From an uncultured Mollicutes bacterium (GTDB taxonomy: Bacteria; Bacillota_I; Bacilli_A; RF39; UBA660), in NCBI GenBank assembly GCA_900543055.1, contig UQQI01000013.1, forward strand, positions 1 through 31,627: a stretch of DNA of 31,627 nt, given 5' to 3'. The notes beneath the pieces were generated by a model that searched no databases, was not told the DNA's origin, and was given only the letters and a program-made list of their open reading frames with translations. Both the position numbers and the translations under genes were made by a program. Shown one piece after another: positions 30,372-31,627 of this stretch (position 1 is its first letter; each line of letters starts with the position of its first letter).

Positions 30372-30719
30372 CTAAATTTCTATTTCATCATCTGTTTTTT
30401 CTTTAGATTTTGCTAAAAATGTAACTTTTTCAGCAATAACTTCTTGAATAGTTTGTTTTGAATTATCTTTTTCAATAACTCTTGTTTGAATACGACCTTT
30501 AATACCAATTAAATCTCCTTGCTTACAATATTCACTTGTATTTTCAGCGACACCAGACCACATAGTACATTTAACAAAATCAGTATCATATTCACCATTT
30601 TCATTTTTGTAACTTCTAGGTATAGCAATAGTTACATTGCATACTTTTTTGCCATCTTCTAATTCAGTTATTTTTGGATCTTGCACAATTCTACCAACTA
30701 ATACTGTTTGATTCATCAT
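30372..30719 (-). CDS. ssb: Single-stranded DNA-binding protein
   Basis: 115 aa. OB fold of the SSB family: NQTVLVGRIVQDPKITE, NVTIAIPRSYKN, YDTDFVKCTMWSGVAENTSEYCKQGDLIGIKGRIQ-like order, then the strand VIAEKVTFLA. Coats the transferred strand and protects it in the recipient. The tail is very short and ends DDEIEI rather than the usual DDDIPF, so recruitment of host partners may differ. SD AAAGGAGG before ATGATG. Shorter than chromosomal SSB (about 150-170), as usual for mobile-element copies. Confidence 0.92.
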   Translation of the reverse strand: MMNQTVLVGRIVQDPKITELEDGKKVCNVTIAIPRSYKNENGEYDTDFVKCTMWSGVAENTSEYCKQGDLIGIKGRIQTRVIEKDNSKQTIQEVIAEKVTFLAKSKEKTDDEIEI

Positions 30720-30740
30720 TTAACCACCTCCTTTCATATA

Positions 30741-31115
30741 TTAAAAATACAAATCATCATTTAAGATTTTTTGCATTTTTTCATCTGTTTTTTCAATAGA
30801 TTCTTTACCGAAGTATTTAGAATATTTTTTTATTTGTTCTTCAGTTAAAGAACGATCTTCTCCAAGTTCTGGATCATCACCAACAATAAAAAAATTTCCA
30901 CATATAACATCATGACCAATATCACGATTAGGTGGTAATCCTAAAATCTTTCCTTCTTCATTACAAACTATTGCAACATCATATGAATCTCTTAAATAAG
31001 TGTATTCAATTAATCCATTAACAAGTTTTTGTTTATCTTCTAAAGTGTTTTTTATTGTTCTTTTTTCTGGCAACTTATTTGGCTCAACATAAAGAACATT
31101 TAAGTTTCTTTGCAA
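30741..31115 (-). CDS. DUF3846 family protein
   Basis: 124 aa. Matches the DUF3846 pattern: VLYVEPNKLPE, IEYTYL, VAIVCNEEGKILGLPPNRDIG, CGNFFIVGDD, SLTEEQIKKYSKYF. Small cytosolic protein common on Firmicutes conjugative elements and phages, function unknown. TTG start at 31113-31115 with an SD AAAGG about 10 bases before; no ATG is available in the conserved part. Lies between two OB-fold/SSB genes. Confidence 0.78.
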   Translation of the reverse strand: MQRNLNVLYVEPNKLPEKRTIKNTLEDKQKLVNGLIEYTYLRDSYDVAIVCNEEGKILGLPPNRDIGHDVICGNFFIVGDDPELGEDRSLTEEQIKKYSKYFGKESIEKTDEKMQKILNDDLYF

Positions 31116-31130
31116 TTTATCACAACCTTT

Positions 31131-31556
31131 CTAACTATATTCACTAAGTAATTTTTTCATTTCTTTTGTTTCTTCTTCGGTCGGAGGTATTGTTTCACAT
31201 CTCTTACCATTCCAAACCATAACCCCATCTTCATCATACCTAATATGTGGAGCTGATGTTCCATTAATTAATTCGTTGGGTTTATCAGTAATTTTAGTAA
31301 CCATAATATAAGATTGAATATTATCATTCTTATCAGAGTAAGTTTTTAAATATCCTTTAATAAACACTTTTTTATCTTTAATAAAAAAATCTTTATATTT
31401 GTAATAAAGATTATTGTGTATTCTTAAATTAAGATAACAATTATTATTTGAATAATCATTACAAGTCAGACCAAACAGACAATAATTATTAGTATTATAA
31501 ATATTATTGATTTTGCCAGATAACATAACTTCATTATAATTTATATCTTCATACAT
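31131..31556 (-). CDS. SSB-like OB-fold protein
   Basis: About 141 aa. Residues ~8-92 read like a diverged single-strand-binding OB fold: NEVMLSGKINNIYN, CYLNLRIHN, VFIKGYLKTYSD, IQSYIMVTKIT. The C-terminus (PHIRYDEDGVMVWNGKRCETI) differs from SSB tails. ATG 31554-31556 chosen because GGAGG lies 5 bases before it; the TTG at 31568 overlaps that site. Precedes DUF3846 and ssb. Upstream sequence 31569-31627 is AT-rich with short palindromes and no gene. Confidence 0.65.
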   Translation of the reverse strand: MYEDINYNEVMLSGKINNIYNTNNYCLFGLTCNDYSNNNCYLNLRIHNNLYYKYKDFFIKDKKVFIKGYLKTYSDKNDNIQSYIMVTKITDKPNELINGTSAPHIRYDEDGVMVWNGKRCETIPPTEEETKEMKKLLSEYS

Positions 31557-31627
31557 AAATGCCTCCAATCTAATTTAAAGTTTATATTAGTATTACTAAT
31601 AATATTATTAGAATTATTTTATTTATT

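Larger units (their letters stand above)
7340..31627. mobile_element. Integrative and conjugative element, right end outside the window
   Basis: Over 24 kb of co-directional accessory genes carrying an integrase, a relaxase, a coupling protein (VirD4), VirB4, VirB6, VirB2 and VirB3-like proteins, an M23 lytic peptidase and single-strand-binding proteins. The left limit is set where PBP coding homology stops (about 7330-7340, - strand AGCAATCCG preserved). The exact crossover dinucleotide cannot be fixed without the right junction. Two cargo blocks are visible (12080-13900 and about 21118-28240). No right attachment site appears up to 31627. Confidence 0.9.

Noticed and set aside
1..31627. Mollicutes genetic code (TGA = Trp)
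   Set aside because: The response regulator ends in TGA in a typical ATGA overlap, and tryptophans are written TGG; all genes read normally under the standard bacterial code.
7340..31627. Prophage
   Set aside because: A serine integrase and SSB also occur in phages, but there are no capsid, portal, tail or terminase genes, whereas relaxase, VirD4, VirB4 and VirB6 are present.
7340..31627. Tn916-type element
   Set aside because: Tn916 uses a tyrosine integrase and a different relaxase and accessory set; here the integrase is a large serine recombinase and the relaxase carries a MobL/MobP-type histidine motif.

Overview
The window looks like the chromosome of an uncultured, very AT-rich Bacilli/Firmicutes bacterium, plausibly of the RF39/Mollicutes-adjacent gut lineages. 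Evidence: overall AT richness, Firmicutes-type Shine-Dalgarno sites (GGAGG), a dcw-type wall gene block (PBP - coiled-coil gene - mraY), and many promoters with extended -10 elements (TGnTATAAT). TGA is a true stop (the response regulator ends in TGA inside an ATGA overlap with the kinase start), so this is not the Mollicutes code 4. The lineage is inference only.

Region 1 (1-7340, chromosome). Two tandem divergent sigma-70-like genes on the + strand converge, across a shared bidirectional terminator, on an M18 aminopeptidase gene. Upstream of that, on the - strand, come mraY, a 561-aa coiled-coil protein of unknown function, and the 3' half of a SpoVD/FtsI-type penicillin-binding protein gene with a PASTA domain. 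The PBP gene is cut exactly at its SxN active-site motif.

Region 2 (about 7340-31627, running off the right edge) is an integrative and conjugative element (ICE). Its large serine recombinase sits at the left junction and its reading frame runs into the PBP gene. Reading in the direction of transcription (- strand, right to left): OB-fold protein, DUF3846 protein, Ssb, VirB2-like, VirB6/TrbL-like, PrgI/VirB3-like, [regulatory/ABC cargo], VirB4, a 253-aa protein, an M23 peptidase (VirB1 role), a 250-bp strongly structured intergenic region, a small RHH-like protein, two small unknowns, a MobC-like protein, a MobL/MobP-type relaxase, [second cargo: membrane protein, XRE regulator, orphan DNA methyltransferase], a DUF7659-like protein, a small acidic protein, the VirD4/TraG coupling protein, a SHOCT-like small protein and the recombinase. 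Together these make a nearly complete Gram-positive type IV secretion and DNA-processing set.

Region 3 (about 21118-28240) is a cargo module inside the T4SS operon: a BceRS-like two-component system, a BceAB-like antimicrobial-peptide ABC transporter, and three HTH-plus-transmembrane regulators. The regulators share one operator-like 12-mer at nearly the same distance upstream of each start. Two identical 16-bp response-regulator boxes precede bceR and bceA. The module parted prgI from virB4: an open frame of 44 codons without a start codon continues upstream of virB4 right up to the cargo's last terminator.

Most unusual points: ICE insertion at the PBP catalytic motif; the 217-nt region closed by a perfect 15-bp inverted repeat and holding a 23-bp hairpin between the T4SS and mobilisation genes (oriT or structured RNA candidate); the virB4 remnant; the common operators of the cargo regulators; and the tandem sigma pair.
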